Under the pieces are notes generated by a model that did not search any database, was not told where the DNA came from, and saw only the letters and a list, made by a program, of their open reading frames with translations. From positions 1 through 64,000 of the forward strand of contig NZ_LZKP01000224.1 in NCBI RefSeq assembly GCF_001672895.1: a stretch of DNA of 64,000 nt, written 5' to 3'. Position numbers and translations under genes: made by a program. Positions within the stretch are counted from its first letter, which is position 1, and the number at the start of each line of letters is the position of its first letter. Source of the DNA: Mycobacterium sp. E740 (GTDB lineage Bacteria > Actinomycetota > Actinomycetes > Mycobacteriales > Mycobacteriaceae). Shown here piece by piece: positions 1-11,730 of the stretch.

Positions 1-383
1 TGACCGCCGCACTACCCGACAAACTCGGCGACCTCGCCCGCGCCCAACTGGCCGAACCCGCTCCGCAAGGTGCTGCGGCGTGGCGGGCCGGTGGCGACGC
101 CGAACCGGTCGTCCTGCGCTGCGGAGTGGACCGCCCCGCCGAGTTCGTCGTCGGGACACCGTTGCAGGGTGTCGACGACGTGCAGTGGTTCCGGGTGGGC
201 GAGGCAGGCTCCGACGAGCTGCCCGCCGAACAACAGCGCAGCACCTGGTTTGCCGTCGACCGCGGCGTGTACGTCGCGCTGACGATGCCACCGGGTTCGG
301 GGCCGACGGCTATCCAGCAGCTCTCCGCCGTCATCGCAAAGTCGTTGCCCGCCAAGCCCGTCGATCCGGCACCCGTCAGATGA
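1..383 (+). CDS. DUF3515 family protein, N-terminus outside window
   Basis: The frame is open from base 3 to the stop at 381-383 and has no start inside the window, so the N-terminal part with any signal or lipoprotein sequence is missing. The visible 126 residues include CGVDRPAEF, a WF pair and a C-terminal run on proline- and lysine-rich sequence, which fits the DUF3515 family of secreted or lipid-anchored mycobacterial proteins. In M. tuberculosis such a gene (Rv2980) sits convergent to ddlA, as here. No enzymatic role is known to me. Shorter internal starts in the same frame, such as the one at 126, are not needed because coding continues upstream of them. Confidence 0.75.
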   Translation, partial: TAALPDKLGDLARAQLAEPAPQGAAAWRAGGDAEPVVLRCGVDRPAEFVVGTPLQGVDDVQWFRVGEAGSDELPAEQQRSTWFAVDRGVYVALTMPPGSGPTAIQQLSAVIAKSLPAKPVDPAPVR

Positions 384-390
384 TGGGAAG

Positions 391-1545
391 TCAGCGCAGG
401 CCGGTGCCCCGCTTGAGCGCGGTCTCGACCATGGTGGCCAACAAGGCCGGATAGTCAACGCCGCTGGCCGCCCACATCCGCGGATACATCGAGATCTTGG
501 TGAACCCCGGCATGGTGTTGACCTCGTTGATGACCGGGCCGTCCTCGGTGAGGAAGAAGTCGACGCGGGCCAGTCCCTGGCAGTCGATCGCGTCGAAGGC
601 CCGGATCGCCAACGCGCGCACGGTGTCGGCGACGTCGTCGTCGACCTTGGCGGGCACATCGAGTTCAGCGGCGTCCTCGAGGTACTTCGTCGCGAAATCG
701 TAGAAACCGTCCTCGCGACCCCGCACACCGGCGACCCGGATCTCGCCGACCGTGCTCGCCTCCACGCGCCCGTCGGGGAACTCCAGCACACCGCACTCCA
801 GTTCGCGGCCCGGCATCGCGGCTTCGACGATCACCTTCGGGTCGTGTCTGCGGGCTTGCTCGATCGCCGACGGCAACTGATCCCATGCCGTGACCCGGCT
901 GACACCGATGGACGAGCCCCCGCGCGCGGGCTTGACGAAGACGGGCAGGCCGAGGCGCTCGCGGGCCTCGATGCTCAGCGTGCGCTGACGCGAGCGCAGC
1001 ACCTCCTGGTCGCCGATCGGCAACCCGGCGGCGGACAGCAGCTTCTTGGTGAACTCCTTGTCCATCGCCGCAGCGCTGGCCAGCACGCCGGCCCCGACAT
1101 AGGGGACCCCGGCGAGCTCCAGCAGACCCTGGATCGTGCCGTCTTCGCCGTACGGCCCGTGCAGCACCGGGAACACCACGTCGACCGCGGCCAGCAGTTC
1201 CCCGGCCGCCTCACCGAGCGACAGCAACTGCCCACGCCGGCCGGGATCGGCGGCCAATGCCAGCTCGGTGCCCGACGCGGCGGTGACCTCCGGCAGGCGG
1301 CCGTCGGTGATCGCGAGCGTGTCGGGGTCGGCGTCGGTCAGGATCCACGCCCCGTCGGGCGTGATGCCCACCGCGACGACGTCGAATCGCGCGGGGTCGA
1401 GGTTGCGCAGGATGCTGCCAGCCGAGACGCAGGAGATCGCGTGTTCCGGGCTGCGTCCGCCGTAGACCACAGCGACCCGGACGCGCCCCGGCATGCGGCC
1501 AGAGGCGGCCGGCCGGGCGGTTCCGGAGTCATTTGGGGCAGTCAC
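391..1545 (-). CDS. ddlA: D-alanine--D-alanine ligase
   Basis: This ATP-grasp enzyme joins two D-alanines to make the dipeptide used at the end of the peptidoglycan stem peptide, in the cytoplasm. The 384 residues show [10 protein letters not shown] near the N-terminus, [12 protein letters not shown], the ATP-grasp stretch [15 protein letters not shown], and the C-terminal metal-binding part [11 protein letters not shown] followed by [10 protein letters not shown]. All are typical of Ddl. The longest frame starts at GTG 1545; an ATG at 1494 ([10 protein letters not shown]) would remove 17 non-conserved residues and is equally possible. It is convergent with the DUF3515 gene. The target is that of D-cycloserine. 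Confidence 0.95.
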   Translation of the reverse strand: MTAPNDSGTARPAASGRMPGRVRVAVVYGGRSPEHAISCVSAGSILRNLDPARFDVVAVGITPDGAWILTDADPDTLAITDGRLPEVTAASGTELALAADPGRRGQLLSLGEAAGELLAAVDVVFPVLHGPYGEDGTIQGLLELAGVPYVGAGVLASAAAMDKEFTKKLLSAAGLPIGDQEVLRSRQRTLSIEARERLGLPVFVKPARGGSSIGVSRVTAWDQLPSAIEQARRHDPKVIVEAAMPGRELECGVLEFPDGRVEASTVGEIRVAGVRGREDGFYDFATKYLEDAAELDVPAKVDDDVADTVRALAIRAFDAIDCQGLARVDFFLTEDGPVINEVNTMPGFTKISMYPRMWAASGVDYPALLATMVETALKRGTGLR

Positions 1546-1605
1546 AACCTGAAGACGCTACCGTCCGGCTCCGCAACGGGTCTTCCCATATCCGGCGCTG
1601 CGGTT

Positions 1606-2709
1606 TCAGCCCAGCGCCCGCTCGACATCGGCGATCAGGTCGTCGGTGTCCTCGATGCCCAGCGAGATTCGCGCGAAGCCTTCGGCGACCTCGTCGCCCC
1701 AGCGGGCGCGCCGGTCCACCGATGTGTGGATGCCGCCGAAGCTCGTCGCGGCGATCAGCAGTGCGCTGCGCTCGACCAGGGCGTGCACGGCCGCGGCGTC
1801 GGCCAGCTCGACGGCGATCAGACCGCCGAACCGCTTCATCTGCGAGCAGGCGATGCGATGGGACGGGTCGTCGGGCAGGCCGGGATACCGCACGCTGCGC
1901 ACGGCCGGATGGGCGTTCAGCATCACCGCGAGCGCCGCCGCGTTGTGGCATTGCCGCTGGAATCGCAGCCCGGCCGTACCGAGGCTGCGCAGCAGCAGCC
2001 ATGCCTCGAACGCGCCGAGGATGGCGCCCGACAGGAGCCGTTCGCGCGCCACTGCGGCCATCAGGTCGGAGTGACTGCCGGCGACGTAACCGGCGAGCAG
2101 GTCACTGTGGCCTGACAGGGCCTTGGTCGCGCTGGCCACGACGACGTCGGCACCCAGCGAAAGCGGTTGCTGACCGAGCGGGGTGGCGGTGGTGTTGTCG
2201 ACGACGAGCGTTGCGCCGCGGCGCCGGCACTGCATCGCCAGCTGGTGCAGATCCACCACGTCCAACCCCGGATTGGCTGGACTCTCGGCGAGCACCACGT
2301 GGGCGTCGGCCGACGCCGCGCACATGTCGCGGCTGGGCGCCGCTATGACATGCACCCCTTGGGCGGCAAGGTATTCCGAGGCGTACCGGCGAACCTGGTA
2401 GTAGCCGTCGGCGGGGATGACGAGCGTGCTGCCGGGCTTGGCCAGCACTCGCAGCACCGACGAAATGGCCGCCATACCAGAGCCGAACGCCAACGCCTCG
2501 GTCGCGCCCTCGAGTCGGGCGAGCGCCGACTCCAACTGGCGCCAGTTCGGATTCGAGTTGCGGCCGTAGGCGTCCAGCGAATCGACCTGCTCGGGCGACA
2601 GGTGGAACGTGGCTGCCGGCACCGGTGACGGCGCCACCGGCCGGCCTGGAATCACCTCGGAGGCAACGGCTTTGACGCTGCGAGTGGAGTCACCGTACTG
2701 ACCGTCCAC
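1606..2709 (-). CDS. Cystathionine gamma-lyase/synthase family PLP enzyme
   Basis: The 367-residue protein belongs to the Cys/Met metabolism PLP-dependent family (fold type I). It shows the cofactor-binding FGSGMAAIS turn, DNTTATPLGQQPL, and the Schiff-base lysine in SATKALSGHSDLLAG. The family makes or breaks C-S bonds in transsulfuration (cystathionine synthase, cystathionine lyase, methionine gamma-lyase); sequence alone does not settle which. The start is GTG at 2709, only 3 bases after the gpsA stop, so the two genes are probably co-transcribed. The N-terminus is short for the family, but all core blocks are present. Confidence 0.85.
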   Translation of the reverse strand: MDGQYGDSTRSVKAVASEVIPGRPVAPSPVPAATFHLSPEQVDSLDAYGRNSNPNWRQLESALARLEGATEALAFGSGMAAISSVLRVLAKPGSTLVIPADGYYQVRRYASEYLAAQGVHVIAAPSRDMCAASADAHVVLAESPANPGLDVVDLHQLAMQCRRRGATLVVDNTTATPLGQQPLSLGADVVVASATKALSGHSDLLAGYVAGSHSDLMAAVARERLLSGAILGAFEAWLLLRSLGTAGLRFQRQCHNAAALAVMLNAHPAVRSVRYPGLPDDPSHRIACSQMKRFGGLIAVELADAAAVHALVERSALLIAATSFGGIHTSVDRRARWGDEVAEGFARISLGIEDTDDLIADVERALG

Positions 2710-2712
2710 CGG

Positions 2713-4400
<1,688 letters not shown>

Positions 4401-4454
4401 GCCGATCTGTTCGCGGTGGCACGATCCCCGGCGGATAAGGAATCATCTAGAAGC

Positions 4455-6644
4455 ATGACGGAAACCGGGACCCACGTTCGTGACAGCGACGCCGACTCGG
4501 TGGCCGCGAGCGTCCGGCCGACCGCGGCAGACTCGGGCGACTCGGCGCCCGAGGCGCCCCCCGCAGCCACCTCACCCGCGATCGAAAACGCGCTTCCCGA
4601 AGACCGCTACCTCAACCGCGAACTGAGTTGGCTCGATTTCAACGCCCGCGTCCTGGCGCTCGCCGCCGACCCGTCGTTGCCGTTGCTGGAGCGGGCGAAA
4701 TTCCTGGCGATCTTCGCGTCGAACCTCGACGAGTTCTACATGGTGCGGGTCGCGGGCCTGAAGCGGCGCGACGAGATGGGGTTGTCGGTGCGCTCGGCCG
4801 ACGGCCTGTCGCCGCGCGAACAGCTGCGTCGCATCAACGAACGCACCCAGCACCTGGCCGATCGGCATGCGCACGTGTTCCTCGACGCCGTGCGCCCGGC
4901 CCTGGCCGACGAAGGCATCGTGATCGTCACGTGGGCCGAACTCGACGAGTCCGAACGCACGCGGTTGTCGACCTACTTCTACGAGCAGGTGTTCCCGGTG
5001 CTGACCCCGCTCGCGGTCGATCCGGCGCACCCGTTCCCGTTCGTCAGCGGGCTGAGCCTGAACCTGGCGATCACGGTGAAGCATCCCGATGACGGCGGCC
5101 AGCACTTCGCCCGGATCAAGGTGCCCGACAACGTCGATCGCTTCCTGGAACTCGGCCCGCCCGAAGGCGATTCACAGGTTGTGCGTTTCCTGCCCATGGA
5201 GGAGCTGATCGCGGCCTTTCTCACGGTCCTGTTCCCCGGCCTGGAAATCGTCGAGCACCATGCGTTCCGGATAACGCGCAACGCAGATTTCGAGGTCGAA
5301 GAGGACCGGGACGAAGACCTCCTGCAGGCGCTCGAACGCGAGTTGGCTCGCCGCCGGTTCGGTTCGCCGGTCCGGCTGGAGGTCTCCGACGACATGACCG
5401 AGAGCATGCTCGAGCTGCTGCTGCGCGAACTCGACGTCGCGCCGGGTGACGTCATCGAGGTTCCCGGACTGCTCGATCTGTCCTCGCTGTGGCAGGTCTA
5501 CGATCTCGACCGCCCGGCGCTGAAGGACCGGCCGTTCGTGCCCGCCACCCCGCCGGCGTTCGGGGAACGCGAGACACCGAAGAGCATCTTCGCCACGCTG
5601 CGCGACGGCGACGTGCTCGTGCACCACCCGTACGACTCGTTCTCCACCACGGTGCAACGGTTCATCGAGCAGGCCGCCGCCGACCCGAACGTGTTGGCGA
5701 TCAAACAGACGCTGTACCGCACCTCGGGTGACTCGCCAATCGTCAACGCGCTCATCGACGCTGCCGCGGCGGGCAAGCAGGTCGTTGCGCTGGTCGAGAT
5801 CAAGGCCCGGTTCGACGAGCAGGCCAACATCAAGTGGGCCCGCGCGCTGGAGCGTGCGGGCGTGCATGTCGTCTACGGGCTCGTGGGCCTCAAGACCCAC
5901 TGCAAGACGTGTCTGGTGGTCCGACGCGAAGGGTCGCTGATCCGCCGCTACTGCCATATCGGCACCGGCAACTACAACCCGAAAACCGCACGGCTGTACG
6001 AGGACATCGGCCTGCTGACCGCCGCGCCCGACATCGGCGCCGACCTCACCGACCTGTTCAACTCGCTCACGGGCTACTCCCGCAAGGATTCCTACCGCAA
6101 TCTTCTGGTCGCTCCGCAGGGTGTCCGCAGGGGAATCATCGAGCGCATCGAACGCGAGATCGCCGCGGCCGGCGACGGTGCCGAGGGCCGGATCCGGCTG
6201 AAAGCCAACGCATTGGTCGACGAGCAGGTGATCGACGCCCTGTACCGCGCCTCCCAGGCGGGTGTGCGGGTCGAGGTGGTGGTCCGGGGTATCTGCGCGC
6301 TGCGCCCACATGCGCAGGGGTACTCCGACAACATCGTCGTCCGGTCGATTCTCGGCCGGTTCCTGGAGCATTCACGGATCATTCACTTCCGCGCCATCGA
6401 CGAGTTCTGGATCGGTAGCGCCGACATGATGCATCGTAATCTCGACCGACGGGTCGAGGTGATGGCCGAAGTGAAGGATCCGAGGCTGAAAGCGCAACTG
6501 GACGACATCTTCGAGTCCGCGATGGACCCGGCCACCCGATGCTGGGAGTTGGGCGTGGACGGTAAGTGGACGGCGTCGCCGCACGAAGGCCAAACCGTCC
6601 GCGACCATCAGGTGTCGTTGATGGAACGCCGCCGGCAACCGTGA
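4455..6644 (+). CDS. ppk1: Polyphosphate kinase 1
   Basis: PPK1 reversibly polymerises the gamma-phosphate of ATP into long-chain polyphosphate, used in the stringent response and stress survival. The protein (729 residues from ATG 4455) has the N-terminal [17 protein letters not shown], the head domain with [16 protein letters not shown], and two phospholipase-D-like catalytic domains. The phosphorylated histidine should be that of GLKTHCK, and a second conserved region is [17 protein letters not shown]. The first 50 residues are acidic, low-complexity and poorly conserved, so a GTG start at 4416 cannot be excluded. It follows fbiD on the same strand after 54 bases. Confidence 0.96.
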   Translation: MTETGTHVRDSDADSVAASVRPTAADSGDSAPEAPPAATSPAIENALPEDRYLNRELSWLDFNARVLALAADPSLPLLERAKFLAIFASNLDEFYMVRVAGLKRRDEMGLSVRSADGLSPREQLRRINERTQHLADRHAHVFLDAVRPALADEGIVIVTWAELDESERTRLSTYFYEQVFPVLTPLAVDPAHPFPFVSGLSLNLAITVKHPDDGGQHFARIKVPDNVDRFLELGPPEGDSQVVRFLPMEELIAAFLTVLFPGLEIVEHHAFRITRNADFEVEEDRDEDLLQALERELARRRFGSPVRLEVSDDMTESMLELLLRELDVAPGDVIEVPGLLDLSSLWQVYDLDRPALKDRPFVPATPPAFGERETPKSIFATLRDGDVLVHHPYDSFSTTVQRFIEQAAADPNVLAIKQTLYRTSGDSPIVNALIDAAAAGKQVVALVEIKARFDEQANIKWARALERAGVHVVYGLVGLKTHCKTCLVVRREGSLIRRYCHIGTGNYNPKTARLYEDIGLLTAAPDIGADLTDLFNSLTGYSRKDSYRNLLVAPQGVRRGIIERIEREIAAAGDGAEGRIRLKANALVDEQVIDALYRASQAGVRVEVVVRGICALRPHAQGYSDNIVVRSILGRFLEHSRIIHFRAIDEFWIGSADMMHRNLDRRVEVMAEVKDPRLKAQLDDIFESAMDPATRCWELGVDGKWTASPHEGQTVRDHQVSLMERRRQP

Positions 6645-6713
6645 CCGTCAGGACCGCGCTTGCCGTCCGGCGGCAAATGCCGTGGCTGCCCGGAATGATC
6701 TGCAGGAGTTGAG

Positions 6714-7640
6714 GTGCCGAAGCACAGTTCACAGACCGACCCTGCGTCGACGACGGTGCGAGCTGCCGGCGCGGTGTTGTGGCGGCCCGATTCGGACCCC
6801 GATTCACCCGAGATCGCGCTCATCCATCGCCCCCGCTACGACGACTGGTCGCTGCCCAAAGGCAAAGTCGACCCGGGCGAGACCGAACCCGTCACCGCGA
6901 TCCGCGAAGTGCGAGAGGAGACCGGCTACACCGCGGTCCTCGGCAGGCGGCTGACTTCGGTGAGTTATCCGGTCGACAACGGCAAGAAGAAGAAGGTGCG
7001 CTACTGGGCGGCCCGTCAGAGCCACGGCGAGTTCCAGCCCAACGACGAGGTGGACGAGCTCAAGTGGCTACCGGTTTCCGCGGCGCTCAAGCAACTGGAC
7101 TACCCGTATGACCGAAAGGTGTTGCGGCGCTTAATGAAGCACCCCGTCGACACCAAGACGGTGCTGATCGTGCGCCACGCGACCGCCGGGAGCAAGTCGC
7201 GTTTCAAAGGCGACGATCGCAAACGGCCGCTGGACAAGAACGGCCGGGCGCAGGCCGAGTCGCTCGTCGGAGTGCTGCTCGCGTTCGGTGCCGAGCACCT
7301 GTACGCCGCGGACCGTGTGCGGTGCGCGTCGACGCTGGAACCGTTGGCCGACGAACTCGGCACCGCGATCCACAGCGACGCGCTGCTGACCGAGGAAGCC
7401 TACGCCGAGAACCGCAAGGCGGCCCGGCAACGTTTCCTGGAGATCGCTGACATGCCAGGCACGCCCGCGATCTGCACGCAGGGCAAGGTGATCCCGGACC
7501 TGATCGAGTGGTGGTGTGCACGCGACGGCGTGCGGCCCGACAAGTCACGCAATCGCAAGGGCAGTACATGGGTGATGTCGCTGTCTCGCGGACGGCTGAT
7601 CGCCGCCGACCACATCGACAGCCCACTGGCGCTCAAGTGA
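6714..7640 (+). CDS. mutT1: MutT1-type NUDIX hydrolase fused to histidine phosphatase
   Basis: This is a two-domain house-cleaning enzyme. The N-terminal NUDIX domain carries a full Nudix box at residues 50-72 (GKVDPGET...REVREETGY). The C-terminal domain starts at about residue 148 with the phosphatase RHG-type motif LIVRHATAG (R154, H155). Mycobacterial MutT1 hydrolyses 8-oxo-dGTP, 8-oxo-GTP and diadenosine polyphosphates, which lowers oxidative mutagenesis. The start is GTG 6714, preceded by GGAGTTGAG as ribosome-binding site. It follows ppk1 after 69 bases. Downstream is a strong hairpin that probably ends transcription. Confidence 0.94.
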   Translation: MPKHSSQTDPASTTVRAAGAVLWRPDSDPDSPEIALIHRPRYDDWSLPKGKVDPGETEPVTAIREVREETGYTAVLGRRLTSVSYPVDNGKKKKVRYWAARQSHGEFQPNDEVDELKWLPVSAALKQLDYPYDRKVLRRLMKHPVDTKTVLIVRHATAGSKSRFKGDDRKRPLDKNGRAQAESLVGVLLAFGAEHLYAADRVRCASTLEPLADELGTAIHSDALLTEEAYAENRKAARQRFLEIADMPGTPAICTQGKVIPDLIEWWCARDGVRPDKSRNRKGSTWVMSLSRGRLIAADHIDSPLALK

Positions 7641-7704
7641 CCACGCCCTGATGAATCCAAGTCAGGCGCCCGAAGACGTTGGGCGGGAGATGCTTTAGGC
7701 ACAG

Positions 7705-7737
7705 AAACGCCGTGGGTCCCGATGACCCACGGCGTTT
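7705..7737. terminator. Bidirectional terminator between mutT1 and hupB
   Basis: A perfect 14-bp inverted repeat (AAACGCCGTGGGTC, 5-base loop, then its exact complement) lies between the convergent mutT1 and hupB stops. It starts with A residues and ends with T residues, so it can serve both directions. It ends 10 bases before the hupB stop codon. Confidence 0.85.
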
Positions 7738-7747
7738 CCGTTGGAAA

Positions 7748-8383
7748 CTACTTGCGGCCGCGCTTGGTAGCGGACTTCTTGGCCGGAGCCTTCTTCGCCG
7801 CGGTCTTCTTGGCGGCAGTCCGCTTGGTCGCGGCCTTCTTGGCCGGAGCCTTCTTCGCCGCGGACTTCTTGGCCGGCGCCTTCTTGGCGGCGGTCTTCTT
7901 CGCCGCTGTCCGCTTGGTCGCGGCCTTCTTGGCCGGCGCCTTCTTGGCGGCGGTCTTCTTCGCCGCCGTCCGCTTGGTCGCGGCCTTCTTGGCCGGAGCC
8001 TTCTTCGCCGCGGACTTCTTGGCGGGCGACTTCTTCGCGGCCTTGCGGGCGGTTCCTCCCGAGGTGACGCCTCTCTTCACTGCTGGTCCTTCCGCCGGGA
8101 GGCGCTGTGCCCCAGAGACAACGGCTTTGAACTGTGCGCCGGGCCGGAACGCCGGCACGGAGGTGGGCTTGACCCTCACGGTCTCGCCGGTGCGCGGGTT
8201 ACGCGCGACGCGTGCTGCGCGGCGGCGCTGTTCGAAAACGCCGAAGCCGGTAATGGTGACGCTGTCACCCTTGTGAACCGCACGCACGATGGTGTCAACG
8301 ACGTTCTCCACCGCGGCGGTAGCCGACCGACGATCCGAGCCCATTTTCTCCGTGAGTACGTCGATGAGCTCTGCTTTGTTCAT
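7748..8383 (-). CDS. hupB: Histone-like HU protein with lysine/alanine-rich tail
   Basis: HupB (also Hlp/MDP1) compacts the nucleoid and is one of the most abundant mycobacterial DNA-binding proteins. The 211 residues divide into an HU fold (1-90; [33 protein letters not shown]) and a long basic tail of PAKKA, TAAKK and ATKR repeats from about 105 on. The start at 8383 is fixed by a GGAGG seven bases upstream. The frame is open further upstream without homology. The tail follows the M. tuberculosis plan of degenerate PAKK repeats; its length differs between species through repeat number. Confidence 0.97.
   Translation of the reverse strand: MNKAELIDVLTEKMGSDRRSATAAVENVVDTIVRAVHKGDSVTITGFGVFEQRRRAARVARNPRTGETVRVKPTSVPAFRPGAQFKAVVSGAQRLPAEGPAVKRGVTSGGTARKAAKKSPAKKSAAKKAPAKKAATKRTAAKKTAAKKAPAKKAATKRTAAKKTAAKKAPAKKSAAKKAPAKKAATKRTAAKKTAAKKAPAKKSATKRGRK
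7766..8042 (-). repeat. Degenerate coding repeat in the hupB tail
   Basis: The DNA for the HupB tail repeats units such as CGGCCTTCTTGGCCGGAGCC and CGGTCTTCTTCGCCGC, with longer blocks of about 60-120 bases nearly duplicated (for example around 7860-7920 and 7920-7980). Copy number is likely to vary between strains and to be misassembled from short reads. Confidence 0.85.
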
Positions 8384-8430
8384 GCATAACCTCCGGAAAC
8401 CAGTGGCCCTCTTTGGACCGACTAGAGGAC

Positions 8431-8460
8431 ACGGTAAACCCATTCCCCATTGATTTCCAA
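8431..8460 (-). promoter_or_regulatory. Candidate hupB promoter
   Basis: On the minus strand TTGGAA (8460-8455) and TACCGT (8436-8431) are 18 bases apart and about 48 bases before the hupB ATG. They resemble a SigA-type -35 and a TANNNT -10. This is a pattern match only; the rest of the 172-base gap between hupB and leuD shows no gene. Confidence 0.35.
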
Positions 8461-8555
8461 GAGCCACGCGCAATTTCAGGCGTCGCCAGCGAACTTTCTT
8501 GCCCCCCTTGACGTCCTGAAGGCACCCCGGTGAACCGGGTCCGGCGGGGCGATTC

Positions 8556-9170
8556 CTACCCGCCGGCGGCTGTGCCCGCCGTCGGCTGAGTATGCGGCTT
8601 CCAGTCCGGCCTGCCCACTTCATACGCCTCGATTTGTTCGCATTTGCGCAGCGTAAGGCCTATATCGTCGAGTCCTTCGAGCAATCGCCAGGCGGTGTAA
8701 TCGTCAATCCTGAACGGCACCATGACCGTTCCTGCGGTGATGGTCCGATCTTGAAGATTCACAGTGATTTCCATGCCTGGCTGCTCTTCTATGAGCTTCC
8801 ATAAAATTTCGACATCATCTTGCGATATCTCTGCCGCCAGGAGGCCGGCCTTGCCCGCATTGCCCCGAAAGATATCGGCGAAGCGCGACGAGATGACGAC
8901 CCGGAACCCGTAATCCATGAGCGCCCACACCGCATGTTCGCGCGACGACCCGGTGCCGAAATCGGGACCGGCGACCAAAACCGATCCCTTGTCGAACGGT
9001 GGCAGGTTCAACACGAATGACGGATCGTTGCGCCACGCGGCGAACAAGCCGTCCTCGAAACCTGTTCGGGTGACCCGCTTCAGGTAGACCGCCGGGATGA
9101 TCTGGTCGGTGTCGACATTGGACCGACGCAGCGGGACGCCGATGCCGGTGTGGGTGTGGAAAGCCTGCAT
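8556..9170 (-). CDS. leuD: 3-isopropylmalate dehydratase, small subunit
   Basis: LeuD pairs with LeuC to isomerise 2-isopropylmalate to 3-isopropylmalate in leucine synthesis; it supplies the swivelling substrate-binding domain. The 204 residues show [16 protein letters not shown], the [17 protein letters not shown] signature and [16 protein letters not shown], all standard. The start ATG 9170 gives MQAFHTHTG. It lies 11 bases after the leuC stop, so the two subunits are made from one transcript. The C-terminal 20 residues, rich in Ala, Gly and Thr, are not conserved. Confidence 0.97.
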   Translation of the reverse strand: MQAFHTHTGIGVPLRRSNVDTDQIIPAVYLKRVTRTGFEDGLFAAWRNDPSFVLNLPPFDKGSVLVAGPDFGTGSSREHAVWALMDYGFRVVISSRFADIFRGNAGKAGLLAAEISQDDVEILWKLIEEQPGMEITVNLQDRTITAGTVMVPFRIDDYTAWRLLEGLDDIGLTLRKCEQIEAYEVGRPDWKPHTQPTAGTAAGG

Positions 9171-9181
9171 GGCTTGCGCTC

Positions 9182-10636
9182 CTATCGGATCAGGTCTGCG
9201 GGTGAGGACAGCGTGCCGCGGACCGCGGTCGCGGCGGCGACGGCCGGCGACACCAGATGGGTGCGGCCGCCCTTGCCTTGCCTGCCCTCGAAATTGCGGT
9301 TGGACGTCGACGCGCAACGCTGGCCCGGCGACAGTTGGTCGGGATTCATGCCCAGGCACATCGAACAGCCGGCCTGGCGCCACTCGGCCCCGGAAGCTTC
9401 GAATATGTCGCCGAGGCCTTCGGATTCGGCCTGTGCGCGCACGCGCATGGACCCGGGCACGACCAGCATCCGCACGCCGTCGGCCACCTTGCGGCCCTGC
9501 AGCACCTCGGCGACCACCCGCAGATCCTCGATCCGGCCGTTGGTGCACGAGCCGACGAAAACGGTGTCGACCGCGACGTCACGCATCGCCGTACCGGGCC
9601 GAAGGTCCATGTACGCCAACGCTTTTTCGGCCGCTTGGCGTTCACCGTCGTCGAACATCAACTCCGGGTCGGGCACGGAGTCGGACAGCGGAACTCCCTG
9701 TCCGGGGTTGGTACCCCAGGTGACGAACGGGCTCAGCGATGCGGCGTCGATGTAGACCTCGGTGTCGAATTCGGCGCCGTCGTCTGTGCGCAGCCGGCGC
9801 CATGCGGTGACCGCTTCATCCCACTGAGCACCTTGCGGCGCGTGCGGGCGTCCGCGCAGGAATTCGAAGGTGGTGTCGTCGGGTGCCACCATTCCGGCGC
9901 GCGCACCGGCCTCGATGCTCATGTTGCAGATCGTCATGCGGCCTTCCATCGACAGCGATTCGATGGCGCTGCCACGGTATTCGATGACGTGTCCCTGACC
10001 GCCGCCCGTGCCGATCTTCGCGATCACGGCGAGGATGATGTCTTTCGCGCTGACCCCGTCGGGAAGTTCACCGTCGACGTTGACCGCCATGGTCTTGAAC
10101 GGACGCAACGGCAACGTCTGCGTTGCGAGCACGTGCTCGACCTCCGAGGTGCCGATGCCCATCGCCAGCGCGCCGAACGCGCCGTGCGTGGAGGTGTGGC
10201 TGTCGCCGCAGACGACGGTCATGCCCGGCTGCGTCAGGCCGAGCTGCGGTCCGATGATGTGCACGATGCCCTGTTCGGCGTCGCCCATCGGGTGCAGCCG
10301 GATGCCGAACTCTGCACAGTTGCGGCGCAGCGTCTCGACTTGCGTGCGCGAAACAGGGTCGGCGATCGGCTTGTCGATGTCGACGGTCGGCACATTGTGG
10401 TCTTCGGTGGCGATCGTCAGGTCGGGTCGGCGCACCGGCCGGCCGGCCAACCGCAACCCGTCGAAGGCCTGCGGACTGGTCACCTCGTGCACGAGGTGCA
10501 GGTCGATGTAGATCAGATCGGGTTCGCGCGCAGCGCCCTCACCGCCACCCTCGACGACGACGTGATCGGCCCACACCTTCTCGGCCATCGTGCGGGGCCG
10601 CTCGGCCCGCGCGGTGCTCGAATCTTCGGACGACAT
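9182..10636 (-). CDS. leuC: 3-isopropylmalate dehydratase, large subunit
   Basis: LeuC is the aconitase-type [4Fe-4S] subunit. The cluster cysteines are visible in [13 protein letters not shown] and [10 protein letters not shown]. Other family blocks are [23 protein letters not shown] and [10 protein letters not shown]. With the start at ATG 10636 (MSSEDSST) it has 484 residues. An ATG at 10588 is a shorter alternative. The reading frame can be extended upstream only through the operator, so 10636 is preferred. The start lies 9 bases from a palindrome shared with the divergent IclR gene, which implies direct control. Confidence 0.96.
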   Translation of the reverse strand: MSSEDSSTARAERPRTMAEKVWADHVVVEGGGEGAAREPDLIYIDLHLVHEVTSPQAFDGLRLAGRPVRRPDLTIATEDHNVPTVDIDKPIADPVSRTQVETLRRNCAEFGIRLHPMGDAEQGIVHIIGPQLGLTQPGMTVVCGDSHTSTHGAFGALAMGIGTSEVEHVLATQTLPLRPFKTMAVNVDGELPDGVSAKDIILAVIAKIGTGGGQGHVIEYRGSAIESLSMEGRMTICNMSIEAGARAGMVAPDDTTFEFLRGRPHAPQGAQWDEAVTAWRRLRTDDGAEFDTEVYIDAASLSPFVTWGTNPGQGVPLSDSVPDPELMFDDGERQAAEKALAYMDLRPGTAMRDVAVDTVFVGSCTNGRIEDLRVVAEVLQGRKVADGVRMLVVPGSMRVRAQAESEGLGDIFEASGAEWRQAGCSMCLGMNPDQLSPGQRCASTSNRNFEGRQGKGGRTHLVSPAVAAATAVRGTLSSPADLIR

Positions 10637-10644
10637 CTTGACTA

Positions 10645-10680
10645 TCTCACAATCTGGGAAGTTAGTATCTCCTTGTGAGA
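10645..10680. promoter_or_regulatory. Palindromic operator between leuC and the IclR gene
   Basis: TCTCACAA at 10645-10652 and its exact complement TTGTGAGA at 10673-10680 are separated by 20 bases in the 38-base divergent gap. The IclR start codon (GTG 10675) overlaps the right arm. IclR proteins of the LtbR/NdgR type regulate leuCD and themselves in related actinobacteria, so this is the likely site; binding is inferred. Confidence 0.7.
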
Positions 10681-11376
10681 CAGGATAGCGGCATCGGCGT
10701 CTTGGACAAAGCCGTGTGCGTCCTGCACGCAGTGGCGGAGTCGCCGTGCGGGCTCGCCGAACTGTGCGAACGGACGGGTCTACCCCGCGCCACCGCACAC
10801 CGCCTGGCCGCTGGGCTGGAGACCCACCGTCTTCTCACCCGCAACGGTGACGGCCGCTGGCGACTCGGTCCCGCCCTGACCGAACTGGCCGGCCAGGTCA
10901 ACGATCCGCTCGTGGCCGCGGGCGCGGTGGTGTTGCCCCGGTTGCGGGAGATCACCGGTGAGAGCGTGCAGCTTTACCGCCGCGAGGGCTCTGCCCGGAT
11001 CTGTGTGGCCGCACTGGAACCGCCGGCCGGGTTGCGCGACACCGTGCCGGTCGGCAGCCGGTTGCCCATGACGGCCGGTTCGGGCGCCAAGGTGCTGCTG
11101 GCGTACGCGGACGCCGCAACGCAACAGGCGGTGCTGCCAACGGCTAAGTTCACCGAGCGCACCCTCGCCGAGGTGCGCAAGCGCGGCTGGGCGCAGAGCG
11201 CCGCGGAACGCGAAGCCGGGGTGGCGAGTGTCTCTGCACCGGTACGAGACGGACGGGGAACGGTCATCGCCGCCGTTTCGGTGTCGGGCCCGATCGACCG
11301 GATGGGCCGCAGGCCGGGCGCGCGCTGGGCGGCGGATTTGTTGGCCGCCGCCGACGCACTGACTCGCCGACTTTGA
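10675..11376 (+). CDS. IclR family regulator of leucine biosynthesis (LtbR/NdgR type)
   Basis: The 233-residue protein has an N-terminal winged helix-turn-helix (residues about 5-60; [19 protein letters not shown]) and a C-terminal IclR effector domain ([32 protein letters not shown]). It is divergent from leuCD. Orthologues at this position in Corynebacterium (LtbR) and Streptomyces (NdgR) control leuCD, which supports the same role here. The GTG start at 10675 lies inside the operator palindrome, so the transcript is probably leaderless or nearly so and open to autoregulation. The effector is unknown from sequence. Confidence 0.88.
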   Translation: MRQDSGIGVLDKAVCVLHAVAESPCGLAELCERTGLPRATAHRLAAGLETHRLLTRNGDGRWRLGPALTELAGQVNDPLVAAGAVVLPRLREITGESVQLYRREGSARICVAALEPPAGLRDTVPVGSRLPMTAGSGAKVLLAYADAATQQAVLPTAKFTERTLAEVRKRGWAQSAAEREAGVASVSAPVRDGRGTVIAAVSVSGPIDRMGRRPGARWAADLLAAADALTRRL

Positions 11377-11386
11377 GGAAGATTTG

Positions 11387-11459
11387 TACCCCCGATGGGA
11401 TTCGAACCCACGCTACCGCCGTGAGAGGGCGGCGTCCTAGGCCGCTAGACGACGGGGGC
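11387..11459 (-). tRNA. tRNA-Glu (CTC)
   Basis: Read on the minus strand, GCCCCCG at the 5' end pairs with CGGGGGT at the 3' end (one G-U pair). The anticodon arm GCCGC-CCTCTCA-CGGCGG presents CTC. The T arm has GTTCGAATC. CCA is not encoded. It lies upstream of gltX on the opposite side of tRNA-Gln and about 10 bases from the IclR stop. Confidence 0.95.
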
Positions 11460-11521
11460 TAGAACTGGTTTCCGGATGGCCAGCATATCTCAGCGAGAAT
11501 TGCCGGCCTAATCACGGTCAG

Positions 11522-11596
11522 TGGCTGGGGTACCAGGACTCGAACCTAGAATGGCTGAACCAGAATCAGCTGTGTTGCCAATTACACCATACCCCA
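11522..11596 (-). tRNA. tRNA-Gln (CTG), CCA encoded
   Basis: On the minus strand TGGGGTA (5') pairs with TACCCCA (3'), followed by G and an encoded CCA. The anticodon arm GCTGA-TTCTGGT-TCAGC presents CTG, and the T arm contains GTTCGAGTCC. In mycobacteria this tRNA is first charged with Glu and then amidated by GatCAB. The remaining bases of 11377-11730 contain no coding sequence that I can support. Confidence 0.95.
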
Positions 11597-11730
11597 CTGG
11601 CACCCATAACCGCAGGTCACGGGACCAATTCGGTCCTCACGCGCAACGAGCGGAGCGCGCCGCGCGTGGTTTCGGACCGACGTGCAGACTACCAAAGATT
11701 CTCGGGCCCCTTTTCACGCCCGGGCGCTAC

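Noticed and set aside
5172-6371. 399-residue antisense frame in ppk1
   Set aside because: Antisense shadow with no family features while ppk1 is fully conserved on the other strand.
7766-8042. Repeat array considered as a mobile or CRISPR repeat
   Set aside because: It is the Lys/Ala repeat coding tail of hupB.
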